From the NCBI RefSeq assembly GCF_002250625.1, contig NZ_NMVQ01000044.1, positions 1 to 64,000 on the forward strand: 64,000 nucleotides of DNA, given 5' to 3'. The notes under the pieces were generated by a model. The model was given only the letters and a program-made list of their open reading frames with translations, was not told the DNA's origin and did not search any database. Position 1 is the first letter of the stretch, and each line of letters starts with the position of its first letter. The stretch is from Enemella dayhoffiae. GTDB lineage: Bacteria > Actinomycetota > Actinomycetes > Propionibacteriales > Propionibacteriaceae. Made by a program: the position numbers and the translations under genes. This document shows, in pieces, positions 42,239 to 50,446 of this stretch.

Positions 42239-42772
42239 TCAGGCCTCGCGCGGCTCCAGTTCGGGCGCGGCGCTGCGCAGCGACCGCTCGAGCTGGGCCA
42301 GCTGGTCGGCCAGGGATTCCTGGGTCCGGTTGCTGAGGCCGGCCAGCATCTGGGTGAGGCTGGCAAAGTGCTCGTCGGCCACCTCGTCGACCAGTTTGCG
42401 GCCAGCGTCGGTGAGCTGCACGTGCACCACTCGGTTGTCGTTGGCATCCCTGGACCGACGGACCAGCCCGGCCGCCTCGAGCTTGCGCACCCGCAGGGTC
42501 AGGCCGCCGGTGGTGACCAGCGTCTGGTGGGCGAGGTCACCGGCGCTCATCCGGAAGTTTGGGGCGCGGCGCAGGGCTGCCATCACGTCGAAACCGGCCA
42601 CGTTGGTGCCAAGCTCCTCGAACCGGTCCGAGATCTGCTGGCGATACAGCAGAAAGCTGCGGTGCAACCGGCCGAACACCTCCATCGCGGACACATCCAG
42701 GCCCGGCCTGGTCACCGCCCAGGTGGCGATGATGTCGTCAACCGCGTCGGGGCGGACGCTGCGCTTGGTCAT
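42239..42772 (-). CDS. MarR family transcriptional regulator of the catabolic island
   Basis: The 177-residue protein has the MarR winged-helix core (MSAGDLAHQTLVTTGGLTLRVRKLEAAGLVRR and a DANDNRVVHVQLTDAG wing) flanked by dimerisation helices. It is transcribed against the degradation operon. The motif in its own promoter resembles those before the importer and degradation operons, which makes it the prime candidate for their repressor. AGGAG precedes ATG 42772. The ligand is expected to be the pathway substrate or an intermediate. Confidence 0.88.
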   Translation of the reverse strand: MTKRSVRPDAVDDIIATWAVTRPGLDVSAMEVFGRLHRSFLLYRQQISDRFEELGTNVAGFDVMAALRRAPNFRMSAGDLAHQTLVTTGGLTLRVRKLEAAGLVRRSRDANDNRVVHVQLTDAGRKLVDEVADEHFASLTQMLAGLSNRTQESLADQLAQLERSLRSAAPELEPREA

Positions 42773-42802
42773 GGCACTCCTGGGGGTATCGATGGGTGAA
42801 AG

Positions 42803-42822
42803 AATATTAGCACTAAGATATT
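42803..42822 (-). promoter_or_regulatory. Candidate MarR operator 3 (marR promoter)
   Basis: AATATTAGCACTAAGATATT is an imperfect palindrome 30 bases upstream of marR. Its complement reads TATCTTAGTGCTAATA, close to TATCTTAGCGCTCAGA at 31388. It overlaps a TAATAT -10-like hexamer on the minus strand, consistent with autorepression. Confidence 0.6.
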
Positions 42823-42886
42823 TAGAGGGCGAGGGGTTCGATCTTCGATCGACGGACCGACGTTGCCGGACATGGCCTATGCTGCG

Positions 42887-42901
42887 TTGAACACCGTTCA
42901 A
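42887..42901. promoter_or_regulatory. Candidate BioQ operator
   Basis: TTGAACACCGTTCAA is a perfect 6-3-6 inverted repeat 35 bases before bioY. It matches the TGAAC-n3-GTTCA pattern known for the actinobacterial biotin repressor BioQ. A TATGCT hexamer lies just upstream. Confidence 0.65.
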
Positions 42902-42935
42902 ACCGGCTCGCCGAGCCGCAGCCATGGGAGCACAG

Positions 42936-43526
42936 ATGACCGCACGCAGCACCTCCAGCACCACCGACCTGGCGTTGGTGGCCGTCTTCGCCGCCCTGGT
43001 GTCGGTGCTCTCATTGGTGCCGGCGGTGAATGTCGGGATCGGGGTGCCGATCACCCTGCAGACCCTGGGCGTCGCGCTCTGCGGACTGGTGCTCGGCCCC
43101 TGGCGTGGCTGTCTGGCGGTGCTGCTCTATCTGGTGGTGGGGCTGGTCGGGTTGCCGGTCTTCGCCGGCGGAGCCGCCGGAATCGGCGTACTCGGAAAGC
43201 CGTCGGCCGGCTATCTGCTCTCCTTCCCGGTCGCCGCCCTGGTCGCCGGGCTGCTCGCCCGGCGACTAACCCGGACCCGGCTGCCGCTGCTGCCGGCGCT
43301 GTTCCTGTCCGGGATCAGCGCCAGCATCCTGATCATCCACCCGAGCGGAATCCTCGGCCTGATGGTGAATGCGAAGATGGACCTGACCAAGGCGGCGATG
43401 ACCGACCTCGTGTTCTGGCCCGGCGATCTGGTCAAGAACCTGCTGGCTGCCGCGATAGCCGCGGCCGTGTTCAAGGCGTTCCCCGCGCTGTCGGCGCCTC
43501 GGCGCGTGGAGCCTGCCGTTCAGTGA
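42936..43526 (+). CDS. bioY: Biotin transporter substrate-binding membrane protein BioY
   Basis: The 196-residue protein is the S-component of an ECF-type biotin importer. It has about six helices and the family pattern VGIGVPITLQTLGVALCGLVLG near the N-terminus and GLVGLPVFAGGAAG in the next loop. It binds biotin and docks on the BioM/BioN energising module encoded directly downstream. GGGAGCACAG precedes ATG 42936; an ATG at 42924 is also in frame. Confidence 0.92.
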   Translation: MTARSTSSTTDLALVAVFAALVSVLSLVPAVNVGIGVPITLQTLGVALCGLVLGPWRGCLAVLLYLVVGLVGLPVFAGGAAGIGVLGKPSAGYLLSFPVAALVAGLLARRLTRTRLPLLPALFLSGISASILIIHPSGILGLMVNAKMDLTKAAMTDLVFWPGDLVKNLLAAAIAAAVFKAFPALSAPRRVEPAVQ

Positions 43527-44212
43527 CCATCGAGCTCACCGGCGTCACCGTCACGGTTCACACCCCGGCCGGCGAGAAGTCCCTGCTGGAAGGGATCGAG
43601 CTCACCCTGACCGAGCGACGCATCGCCGTGATCGGCGCCAACGGATCCGGGAAATCCACCCTGCTCAGGCTTTTCAACGGTCTGGTTGCGCCGAGCAGCG
43701 GCATCGTGGCGGTGAACGGTCTGGACACGGTGCACCACGGCCGGGCTGTACGCCGGCAGGTGGGTTTCGTGTTCACCGACCCGCTCTCCCAGCTGGTGAT
43801 GAGCACTCCGATCGAGGACGTCGAGCTCAGTCTGCGCCGCCAGTACCGCAGCCGCCGCGAGCGGGAGGCGGCCGCACTCGCCCTGCTCGAGCGGCGCGGG
43901 ATCGGTCACCTGGCCAGGCAGTCCGTCTATGACCTGTCCGGTGGTGAACGGCAACTGGTCGCGCTCACCTCGGTGCTCGCGATCGAGCCGCGGGTGATCG
44001 TCGCCGACGAGCCGACCACCCTGTTGGATCTGCGGAATCGGCGGATGCTGTCGCGGGTGTTCGCCGACCTGGATCAGCAGGTCGTGGTGTCCACCCACGA
44101 CCTGAGCCTGGCCGCCGAGTGCGACCGGGTGCTGGTCGTCGAGGCGGGCCGGATCTGGTTCGACGGCGACCCGGCCGAGGGCGTACGCCGTTATCAGGAG
44201 CTGATGGGATGA
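43523..44212 (+). CDS. bioM: ECF transporter ATPase BioM
   Basis: The 229-residue ATPase has Walker A GANGSGKST, the Q-loop region FVFTDPLSQLVM, the signature LSGGERQ and Walker B VIVADEPTTLLD. It is of the ECF (CbiO-like) branch. The GTG start overlaps the bioY stop by four bases, and its end overlaps bioN by four, so the three subunits are produced together. Confidence 0.92.
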   Translation: MTIELTGVTVTVHTPAGEKSLLEGIELTLTERRIAVIGANGSGKSTLLRLFNGLVAPSSGIVAVNGLDTVHHGRAVRRQVGFVFTDPLSQLVMSTPIEDVELSLRRQYRSRREREAAALALLERRGIGHLARQSVYDLSGGERQLVALTSVLAIEPRVIVADEPTTLLDLRNRRMLSRVFADLDQQVVVSTHDLSLAAECDRVLVVEAGRIWFDGDPAEGVRRYQELMG

Positions 44213-44841
44213 GCGGCCGGGTCGAGCTGTTCGGTCTCTATCTGCCCGGTCGCTCGCTGCTGCACCGGATACCGGTCGCGGGAAAGTTCGCGCTGGTGTT
44301 CGCCGCCTCCCTGCTCGGTCTGCTGCTGCGGCAGTGGCCGGTGTCGGTCGGGGCGCTCGCCGGGTGCGTCGCGCTGCTGCTGGGCTGCCGGCTGGGCGTG
44401 CGCCGGTGCCTGGCCCTGCCCGCGGCCGTGTGGGTGATGGTCGCGCTGCTGGTGGCGTACCAGCTGGTGTGGGGCACGTGGCGGGATGCCGCGCTGGTTG
44501 TCGCCAACCTGCTGCTGTGCGTGTATGCGGCCCGGATGCTCACCCTCACCACCCCGGCTCCGGTGCTGTTGGACGCGCTGGTGGTGGCGGCTCGACCGCT
44601 GAAGCTGATCGGAGTCCAGCCCGAGCGGGTCGGGTTGGCTGCCGCGATCATGCTGCGCAGCATTCCGCACCTGCTCGCCTCCTTCGACGAGGTCCGCGAC
44701 GCCGCCCGGGCGCGCGGGCTGGAACGCAACCTGCTCGCCCGGGTCAGCCCGGTGGTGGTGCAGGCCGTGGCGTACGCCCAGACCACCGGCGGGGCGTTGG
44801 CGGCGCGCGGTCTCGGCGAGGGAGACGAGGATTCCGGCTAG
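44209..44841 (+). CDS. bioN: ECF transporter transmembrane protein BioN
   Basis: The 210-residue membrane protein has about five helices and the coupling helix motif A-R-G in DAARARGLERN that contacts the ATPase in ECF transporters. The gene order bioY-bioM-bioN makes a complete dedicated biotin importer. It converges on the gene at 44838 with a four-base overlap. Confidence 0.9.
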   Translation: MSGRVELFGLYLPGRSLLHRIPVAGKFALVFAASLLGLLLRQWPVSVGALAGCVALLLGCRLGVRRCLALPAAVWVMVALLVAYQLVWGTWRDAALVVANLLLCVYAARMLTLTTPAPVLLDALVVAARPLKLIGVQPERVGLAAAIMLRSIPHLLASFDEVRDAARARGLERNLLARVSPVVVQAVAYAQTTGGALAARGLGEGDEDSG

Positions 44842-45953
44842 GCGGGGACGATGCTCCAGCGGCCCATGTCCCAGGACTCCACCTGGATCACCGACGGCCC
44901 GGCGCCGATCTCCTCCACCTTCTCCACGTCGTCCTGCTCGTTCACCAACAGATCCCAGTCGTTGGGAAAATACTGCTGGACGATGAAGTTGCTGGTGCCG
45001 AGCTGACTGAACCGAGCCCGCCGGGCCGGGCCGTCGCTGACGATCACCTGGTGTCCGATTCCGCTCGCCTGTTCCCCCATCACCGGAGCCGACGACATCG
45101 GGCGCAACTCCAGCTGCCAGGTCCCGCCGCGGGTCTCGACCTTCAGCTTCAGGATCTTCTTGTCGTCCGGGTCGACCCCGTAGGCGAAGGTGCCCTCGAT
45201 GCCGTCACCGCTGTAGACCAGCGGAGTGTCGCGACCGTCCTCGGTGACCGCCTCGATGGACACCCAGTGTGCGCTGGTCTTGAACCAGAGGATCCCCCGG
45301 GCCGCCCCCGCGGGGAGGGCGATCTCCTGGTTGGCGTTCCCCTGGTGGCGCGCGGTCGGGAAGGTCCCGTAGGTCTTGTCCAGGTGGTCCTTCAGCGCGC
45401 CGCTGGCCGGCGCTCCGGGCGGGGCCGAGACGAGGGTGGGGCGTCCGCCGGTCGGAGCCGCCGTTGACGGAGCCCGGGAGGTGGAGGTGGCCGTCGGCGC
45501 GGGAGCTGGGGCCGGAGCCGTCTTCACGGGCCCGCTCAGGAACCAGACCAGCACCCCGACCACGAGCAGCAGGGTGGTGGCGGCGAGCGCCACTCCCACG
45601 ATGACGCCGGTGCTGCGGTTGCGTGGCCGCGGCGGCGGAGGGCCGGGGGAGTACGGTCCGGGGCCGCCCAGGTAGGGGTTCGCCTGCGGGGGAGCGCCCC
45701 GGTTCTGCCACTGGGGTGCGGCCTGCTGCGGTTGCTGCCACTGGGGTGCGGCCTGCTGCTGCCACTGGTCAGGAGCCGGCTGCTGCGGCGGGCCGCCCCA
45801 GTGGTCCGACTCCGGTTGATAGAGGGGAAAGGATTGACCCGCCTGACCGCTCGGTGGTCTCCCGAGTCCGTCCGGGCCGTTGCCGCCCGACTGGGCGTAC
45901 GGGTCTTCGGGTGGCTGCGCGCCCGCACCCGGCCAGTTCGGTCCCGAACTCAT
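44838..45953 (-). CDS. Pro/Gln-rich single-pass membrane protein of unknown function
   Basis: The 371-residue protein has a cytoplasmic N-terminus of about 110 residues dominated by Pro, Gln and Gly, with two QWQQPQQAAPQW-like repeats. One transmembrane helix (GVIVGVALAATTLLLVVGVLVW) is followed by a Pro/Ala/Thr linker and a ~200-residue extracellular domain without cysteine pairs. The extracellular part shows β-rich repeats and no recognisable family. The general design is shared with the protein at 16938-17783. Confidence 0.65.
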   Translation of the reverse strand: MSSGPNWPGAGAQPPEDPYAQSGGNGPDGLGRPPSGQAGQSFPLYQPESDHWGGPPQQPAPDQWQQQAAPQWQQPQQAAPQWQNRGAPPQANPYLGGPGPYSPGPPPPRPRNRSTGVIVGVALAATTLLLVVGVLVWFLSGPVKTAPAPAPAPTATSTSRAPSTAAPTGGRPTLVSAPPGAPASGALKDHLDKTYGTFPTARHQGNANQEIALPAGAARGILWFKTSAHWVSIEAVTEDGRDTPLVYSGDGIEGTFAYGVDPDDKKILKLKVETRGGTWQLELRPMSSAPVMGEQASGIGHQVIVSDGPARRARFSQLGTSNFIVQQYFPNDWDLLVNEQDDVEKVEEIGAGPSVIQVESWDMGRWSIVPA

Positions 45954-46035
45954 GGTCGCTCCCCTCAGTAGGGGCCAGTATTGCTGGTGCCGGGGCTATC
46001 CGGGCCGCACGCCCACGCGGCGCAGCGGGCGGGGA

Positions 46036-46590
46036 TCAGGAATGGCGCCGCAGCCGCCGGTGGCCTTCGGGGCGTACCGGCGGGATCTGGGACGCCGCAG
46101 GGACGGTCGGTGAGTCCAGGCCGCCCACGGGGTCGACCTCCCGGTCGGCGCCGCCCCAGCGGTCCTCGTGCAGCCCGGCGGTCTTGTTCCAGTCGGCACC
46201 GTCGGTGTCCCGCTGATCGCTGGGGACGTGCTCGTTCTGCGGGTCGGACTGGTCGCGCGCCTCGGCCTGCTCGAGGTCGATGTCGTAGTGGCGGTAGAGC
46301 TGCTCCTCGTCCTCGAGATCGAGGTGCCCGTCCGGGTCGACCCGCGGTGCGTCGCTGACCTGCTCCTTCGGGTACGCCAGAGTGAGCTCGTCGTTGTCGA
46401 AGCGCGAACCCTGCAACGGCGCGAAGGACTCCGAGGCGCCGAACAGGCCGGTCTTCACCGTCACCCAGCTGGGCTTGCCGCTCTGGTCGTCCAGAAAGAG
46501 CTGACCCACCCGCCCGAGCTTGTTGCCCGCGGAGTCGAGCACCGTGGCGGAAGCCAGCGCTTCGAAGAAGTTTTCGTCGTTGACCGTCAT
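46036..46590 (-). CDS. PRC-barrel domain protein
   Basis: The 184-residue protein begins with a PRC-barrel (about residues 8-80). It has LDSAGNKLGRVGQLFLDDQSGKPSWVTVKTG, which is typical of stress-related PRC proteins, followed by an acidic, disordered tail rich in Asp, Glu and Arg. Such proteins are soluble and often linked to desiccation or general stress responses in actinobacteria. The function here is not known. Confidence 0.8.
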   Translation of the reverse strand: MTVNDENFFEALASATVLDSAGNKLGRVGQLFLDDQSGKPSWVTVKTGLFGASESFAPLQGSRFDNDELTLAYPKEQVSDAPRVDPDGHLDLEDEEQLYRHYDIDLEQAEARDQSDPQNEHVPSDQRDTDGADWNKTAGLHEDRWGGADREVDPVGGLDSPTVPAASQIPPVRPEGHRRLRRHS

Positions 46591-46612
46591 TGCCCCAGCA
46601 TCTCAGGTCGCG

Positions 46613-47329
46613 TCAGATCGCGGCCCGGAGGGTGTCGGTGGCCCGGGTCGCCATGTCGACGAGCTGGGCCTGGTCCACCTTGTCCCCGTCGATGTGCAAC
46701 ATCATCAGGGTGTCCTTGTGCCCCACCCACACATAGAGCAGCTCCGCGGGCTCCGCGCCGGTGACCCCGAGCCGCAGACCGAACGCCTTGTCGCCCAGCG
46801 CGGGCACTGGGATTGGTGTCGCGGTGAACTTCGTCACCTCGCCGTTCTCGTCGACGGTGAACTCCTTGCACTGGCCCACCGACTGCTCGATCTCCCCGAC
46901 CGACTTGGCGCCGTTGTCGACCAGGTCGACGAACTCCTGCAGGAACAGCGGATCCTGCGTGTACGCCACCGTGGCGCCCATGTCGCTGGCCACCTTGCCC
47001 AGGCTCTGGTCATAGACGGTGCTGCACGCGGGCGGGTCGACCCTGGCGTCGATCGGCTCGTCGGTGAACTCCGCCGGTCGCCAACCGGGCAGCTGTTCGG
47101 GCCGCAGCAGGCCGCGGTCGAGCTTCTCCGGATCGGTGGGGGTGGTGCTGGAGGTCGGGGTGACCCCTGCCGACGCGGTGGTGGGTGCTGCCGTCGGGGT
47201 GGCGCTCGCGCCGTCGCCCGCCGCCGTGGGCGTCCCCGCCGGCGGGGCTGCGGGCGGGGCCGCCGCGGTGTTGCCGGAGCATCCGCCCAGCAGGGTGACC
47301 GCGCAGATGGTCGCCAGGAACCGTCGCAT
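46613..47329 (-). CDS. Predicted lipoprotein with sensor-like extracellular domain
   Basis: The 238-residue protein has a lipoprotein signal with lipobox LLGGC (Cys17) and a long Ala/Pro/Thr linker. A globular domain follows with two cysteines (DPPACSTVYDQ and SVGQCKEF). The domain resembles the LpqN/PknH-sensor type of actinobacterial lipoproteins in length and in the paired cysteines. It is exported and anchored in the outer leaflet of the cytoplasmic membrane. No function can be assigned. Confidence 0.65.
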   Translation of the reverse strand: MRRFLATICAVTLLGGCSGNTAAAPPAAPPAGTPTAAGDGASATPTAAPTTASAGVTPTSSTTPTDPEKLDRGLLRPEQLPGWRPAEFTDEPIDARVDPPACSTVYDQSLGKVASDMGATVAYTQDPLFLQEFVDLVDNGAKSVGEIEQSVGQCKEFTVDENGEVTKFTATPIPVPALGDKAFGLRLGVTGAEPAELLYVWVGHKDTLMMLHIDGDKVDQAQLVDMATRATDTLRAAI

Positions 47330-47414
47330 GCTGTCCTCCAGAGTGTGAAAGCGCCGTCCACCCTAACCCCGCCCGACAAGCCCGGAGCAACTTGCGACGG
47401 ACGGGACTGACCCG

Positions 47415-47433
47415 CCCAAGACCTATTCTTGGG
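47415..47433. promoter_or_regulatory. Inverted repeat upstream of the NfeD gene
   Basis: CCCAAGA (47415-47421) and TCTTGGG (47427-47433) form a perfect 7-bp inverted repeat with a CCTAT spacer. They overlap a TATTCT -10-like hexamer about 25 bases before the start of the NfeD-like gene. It is a possible operator. Confidence 0.4.
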
Positions 47434-47457
47434 TCAGATGCGACAGAACGGGTGCCG

Positions 47458-47979
47458 ATGATCCTGCTGCTGACTCTGGGTGGCGTGGGAGTGGCGCTGC
47501 TGCTGGTCGCGATGCTGCTCGGGGACCTGTTCGACGGACTGTTCGACTTCGACACCATCGGTGGCGACTTCTTCTCCCTGGCCGGTCTGGCCGGTTTTCT
47601 CGGCGCGCTCGGCTTCGGCGGAGCGATCGCGCTGCAGCTCAGCCACAGCTGGCCGGTCGCGATCGGCTGCGGGGTCGTGGTCGGTGTGCTGGTCGGGGCG
47701 GGGGCCGCCTGGTTGACCGCGCGGCTGCGTGATGAGCGCCACAACGGAGACGTGACCGTACGCCGGGAACACCTGGTCGGTTCCCGCGGCCGGGTGATCA
47801 ACGACATCCCCGCCGAGGGTTTCGGCGAGGTGCGGGTGGTGCTGCGCGGTCACCCCACGAAGTTGAACGCCCGCGCCCACGAACCGGTGCCGACGGGCAC
47901 ACCCGTCGAAGTGGTGGGGGTGCTGTCGGCGACCTCGGTGGTGGTGCGCCCCGACCTGGCCGACCCGGTCGCGGAGTGA
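47458..47979 (+). CDS. NfeD-like membrane protein
   Basis: The 173-residue protein has three transmembrane helices (about residues 1-22, 40-62 and 66-87). A soluble β-barrel follows of the NfeD/OB type (VRREHLVGSRGRVINDIPAEGFGEVRV … GTPVEVVGVLSATSVVVRP). NfeD proteins partner with flotillins in membrane microdomains. Here the flotillin gene follows after 71 bases, which supports the pairing. ATG 47458 is used; GTG 47452 is an alternative. Confidence 0.8.
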   Translation: MILLLTLGGVGVALLLVAMLLGDLFDGLFDFDTIGGDFFSLAGLAGFLGALGFGGAIALQLSHSWPVAIGCGVVVGVLVGAGAAWLTARLRDERHNGDVTVRREHLVGSRGRVINDIPAEGFGEVRVVLRGHPTKLNARAHEPVPTGTPVEVVGVLSATSVVVRPDLADPVAE

Positions 47980-48050
47980 TTGCTTGTCCCGCTTAAAAAT
48001 TTTCGATCGTCCAGCCAGTAGCAAGTGCGCAGGGAGAAGGTAGGAAGAGG

Positions 48051-49598
48051 ATGGATCTGTTTTCGCCGCTCGTGATCGGCATCATCGGCATCGTCGTGCT
48101 GGTGGTGCTGGTCGCGCTGCTGATCACCAGTCGATACCGGGTTGCCGGGCCCGATGAGGCGTACATCGTCACCGGCCGCAAGGGCAAGGAGGTCAAGAAT
48201 CCCGAGACCGGGCAGATCTCCAGCGACCTGTCGGGCCAGAAGGTTGTGATGGGCAGCGGCGTCTTCGTGATGCCGTTCGTGCAGCGGCTGCACATCCTCG
48301 ACCTGTCCTCGCGGCGGATCATGGTGCAGATCCGCGGTGCCGTGTCCGCCCAGGGAATCCGGCTCAACCTGGACGGCGTGGCGATCGTCAAGGTCGGCGG
48401 TAACGAGGATTCGATCCGGGCCGCGGCCCAGCGATTCCTGTCCCAGCAGGACGAGATCGAAACCTTCACCCAGGAGACCCTGGCCGGCTCGCTGCGCTCG
48501 ATCGTCGGTGGGCTCACCGTGGAACAGATCATCCGGGATCGGGCCGCGTTCGCCCAGCGGGTCGCCGACGAGTCGGAATCGTCGTTGACCGGGCAGGGGT
48601 TGGTGCTGGACACCTTCCAGATCCAGGACATCAACGACGACGGGTCCTATCTGTCGGACCTGGGCCGGCCCGAGGCCGCCCGGATCGGGCAGCTCGCCGC
48701 GGTCGCCGAGGCCACCGCTCACCAGGAGGCGGAGCAGGCCCGGATCGCGGCCGAGACCCAGGTCGCCATCGCGGAACGCTCGCTGTCGCTGAAGAATTCG
48801 GAGATCAAGGCCGAGACCGACGCCGCCCAGGCGCAGGCCGCGGCGTCCGGTCCGCTGGCCCAGGCGGATCGGGATCAGGCGATCCTGACCGAGCAGGAGA
48901 AGGTGGCCGTACGCCAGGCCGCGCTGAAGGAACGCCAGCTGGACACCGAGGTGCGCAAGCCCGCCGACGCCGAGCGCTATCGGGTGGAGACCGAGGCCGA
49001 GGCCCGGCGTACCGCAGCGATCCGCAAGGCGGACGCCGACAAGGCCGCCTCGATCGCGGCAGCCGAGGCGAACGCCGAGCAGTCGCGGCTCACCGGTGTC
49101 GGTGAGCAGTCCCGCCGGCAGGCGCTGGCCGAGGCAGAGGCGATTGAGGGCGCCAAGCGCGGTGAGGCCGAGAAGGCTCGACGGATCGCCGAGGCCGAGG
49201 CCCTACGCGCCGAGGGTGAGGCCCAGGCCGCGGCGATCCTCGCCAAGGGCGAGGCAGAGGCCGAGGCGATGAACAGGCGCGCCGACGCGTTCGCCCGATA
49301 CAACGAAGCGGCCGTACTGCAGATGCTGGTCGAGGTGCTTCCCCAGGTGGCCGAGAAGGTGGCCGCCCCGATGGCGGCGATCGACAAGCTCACCGTGGTC
49401 TCCACCGACGGCGCTGGGGCGGTGCCCAAGCAGGTCACCAATAACGTGGTGCAGACGATGGAGCTGATCAAGAACACCACCGGGGTGGACCTGTCCAAGC
49501 TGATGGACAAGTACAGCGACGAAGGGCTGACCGGGGCACGGCGTACCGACAGCCAGTCGACCACCAACGCCGAGGTGATCAAGGTCGAGGAAGGCTGA
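48051..49598 (+). CDS. Flotillin-like SPFH/band 7 protein
   Basis: The 515-residue protein begins with one membrane anchor (VIGIIGIVVLVVLVALLITS). An SPFH domain (about residues 25-220) follows, then a long Ala/Glu/Arg-rich coiled coil (220-425) with repeated EAEA and AEAEA runs, and a C-terminal oligomerisation region. It resembles YuaG/FloT-type flotillins that organise lipid microdomains. The preceding NfeD gene is its usual partner. AGAGG lies upstream of the ATG, and a terminator follows. Confidence 0.92.
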   Translation: MDLFSPLVIGIIGIVVLVVLVALLITSRYRVAGPDEAYIVTGRKGKEVKNPETGQISSDLSGQKVVMGSGVFVMPFVQRLHILDLSSRRIMVQIRGAVSAQGIRLNLDGVAIVKVGGNEDSIRAAAQRFLSQQDEIETFTQETLAGSLRSIVGGLTVEQIIRDRAAFAQRVADESESSLTGQGLVLDTFQIQDINDDGSYLSDLGRPEAARIGQLAAVAEATAHQEAEQARIAAETQVAIAERSLSLKNSEIKAETDAAQAQAAASGPLAQADRDQAILTEQEKVAVRQAALKERQLDTEVRKPADAERYRVETEAEARRTAAIRKADADKAASIAAAEANAEQSRLTGVGEQSRRQALAEAEAIEGAKRGEAEKARRIAEAEALRAEGEAQAAAILAKGEAEAEAMNRRADAFARYNEAAVLQMLVEVLPQVAEKVAAPMAAIDKLTVVSTDGAGAVPKQVTNNVVQTMELIKNTTGVDLSKLMDKYSDEGLTGARRTDSQSTTNAEVIKVEEG

Positions 49599-49622
49599 CC
49601 GGAACCGGTTCGAGTCAGTGGA

Positions 49623-49650
49623 CGAGGCCCCCGCGGTTGCGGGGGCCTCG
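49623..49650. terminator. Hairpin terminator
   Basis: A perfect 12-bp stem (CGAGGCCCCCGC) with a GGTT loop lies between the converging flotillin and membrane-protein genes. It can serve both. Confidence 0.85.
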
Positions 49651-49667
49651 CTCGCGTCCGGGGACGG

Positions 49668-50180
49668 TCAGCGCTGGGTGAGCCGCAGGTTGCGATGCCC
49701 CTGGCTGTGCAGCTCCTGCTCCCAGGTGCGCAGTCGTCCGGCGCTGGGCCAGGCCACCAGCAGCACCAGCACGGCGCACAGCAGCAGACCGCCGAGGACC
49801 AGCGGCATCGGCAGCCTGAACACGAAGGCGAGCATCACGGTCAGAACGCCACCGGACTCGGTGATGGCAGCGGCGATCAGGGTGCGGGTGCGCAGTGCGG
49901 CCAGCGCCTGCCCGTGGGCGCGCTCGGGTGGTGCGGAGAGCCGGGATGGTCGGCGCACCATCAACCAACCGGCGAGCGCGGTGACCAGCGGCAGCACCAA
50001 GGGGAGAGCGACTTCGGGTCCCGACTCGGCCACCTCGAAGTCGCGGCTCAGGATGAAGCTCATCGGCAGCATCATCATCACCAGGCCCCAGGCGAGGGCG
50101 CCGACGACGATCTTCAGCGGGGCCAGGGACGTCGCAGGCTGCGGCGCCGGCTGGGGGTGATGACTCCAGCCGTGCGTCAT
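49668..50180 (-). CDS. Four-helix membrane protein of unknown function
   Basis: The 170-residue protein has four hydrophobic helices (about 22-44, 55-75, 98-122 and 125-147) and a His/Pro-rich N-terminus (MTHGWSHHPQPAPQP). The helices are typical of small actinobacterial membrane proteins near the menA locus, but no family is recognised. Its start overlaps the stop of the adjacent PLDc_N gene by four bases. Confidence 0.65.
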   Translation of the reverse strand: MTHGWSHHPQPAPQPATSLAPLKIVVGALAWGLVMMMLPMSFILSRDFEVAESGPEVALPLVLPLVTALAGWLMVRRPSRLSAPPERAHGQALAALRTRTLIAAAITESGGVLTVMLAFVFRLPMPLVLGGLLLCAVLVLLVAWPSAGRLRTWEQELHSQGHRNLRLTQR

Positions 50181-50437
50181 CGCAGGCGGCGCAGGAAGTC
50201 GGGGTCGTCGTCGGGGGCGGCCGGGCGACGTTCGGCGTCCGCCTCGGCGATGGATTGAGCGTTGGGACGGCCCCAGATCAGCCAGCTCACGGCCCCGACG
50301 AGCGGCAGCGCGATCACCCCGGCCACCCAGAGCCAGCGTGGGGCCAGCCGGGTCTCATCGGGACGGGCCTGGGCAACGTCCACGATGCAGTAGATCATCA
50401 ACATCACCACGATGATCAGCGGCAGGAACCTGAGCAT
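50177..50437 (-). CDS. PLDc_N-type small membrane protein
   Basis: The 86-residue protein has two membrane helices (LPLIIVVMLMIYCIVDVA and LWVAGVIALPLVGAVSWLIWG) joined by a short Arg/Glu-containing loop. The segment ending in WLIWGRPN is the hallmark of the phospholipase D nuclease N-terminal (PLDc_N) domain found alone in many actinobacteria. The charged tail is cytoplasmic. It is adjacent to menA, and its function is unknown. Confidence 0.8.
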   Translation of the reverse strand: MLRFLPLIIVVMLMIYCIVDVAQARPDETRLAPRWLWVAGVIALPLVGAVSWLIWGRPNAQSIAEADAERRPAAPDDDPDFLRRLR

Positions 50438-50446
50438 TTTCCCATT

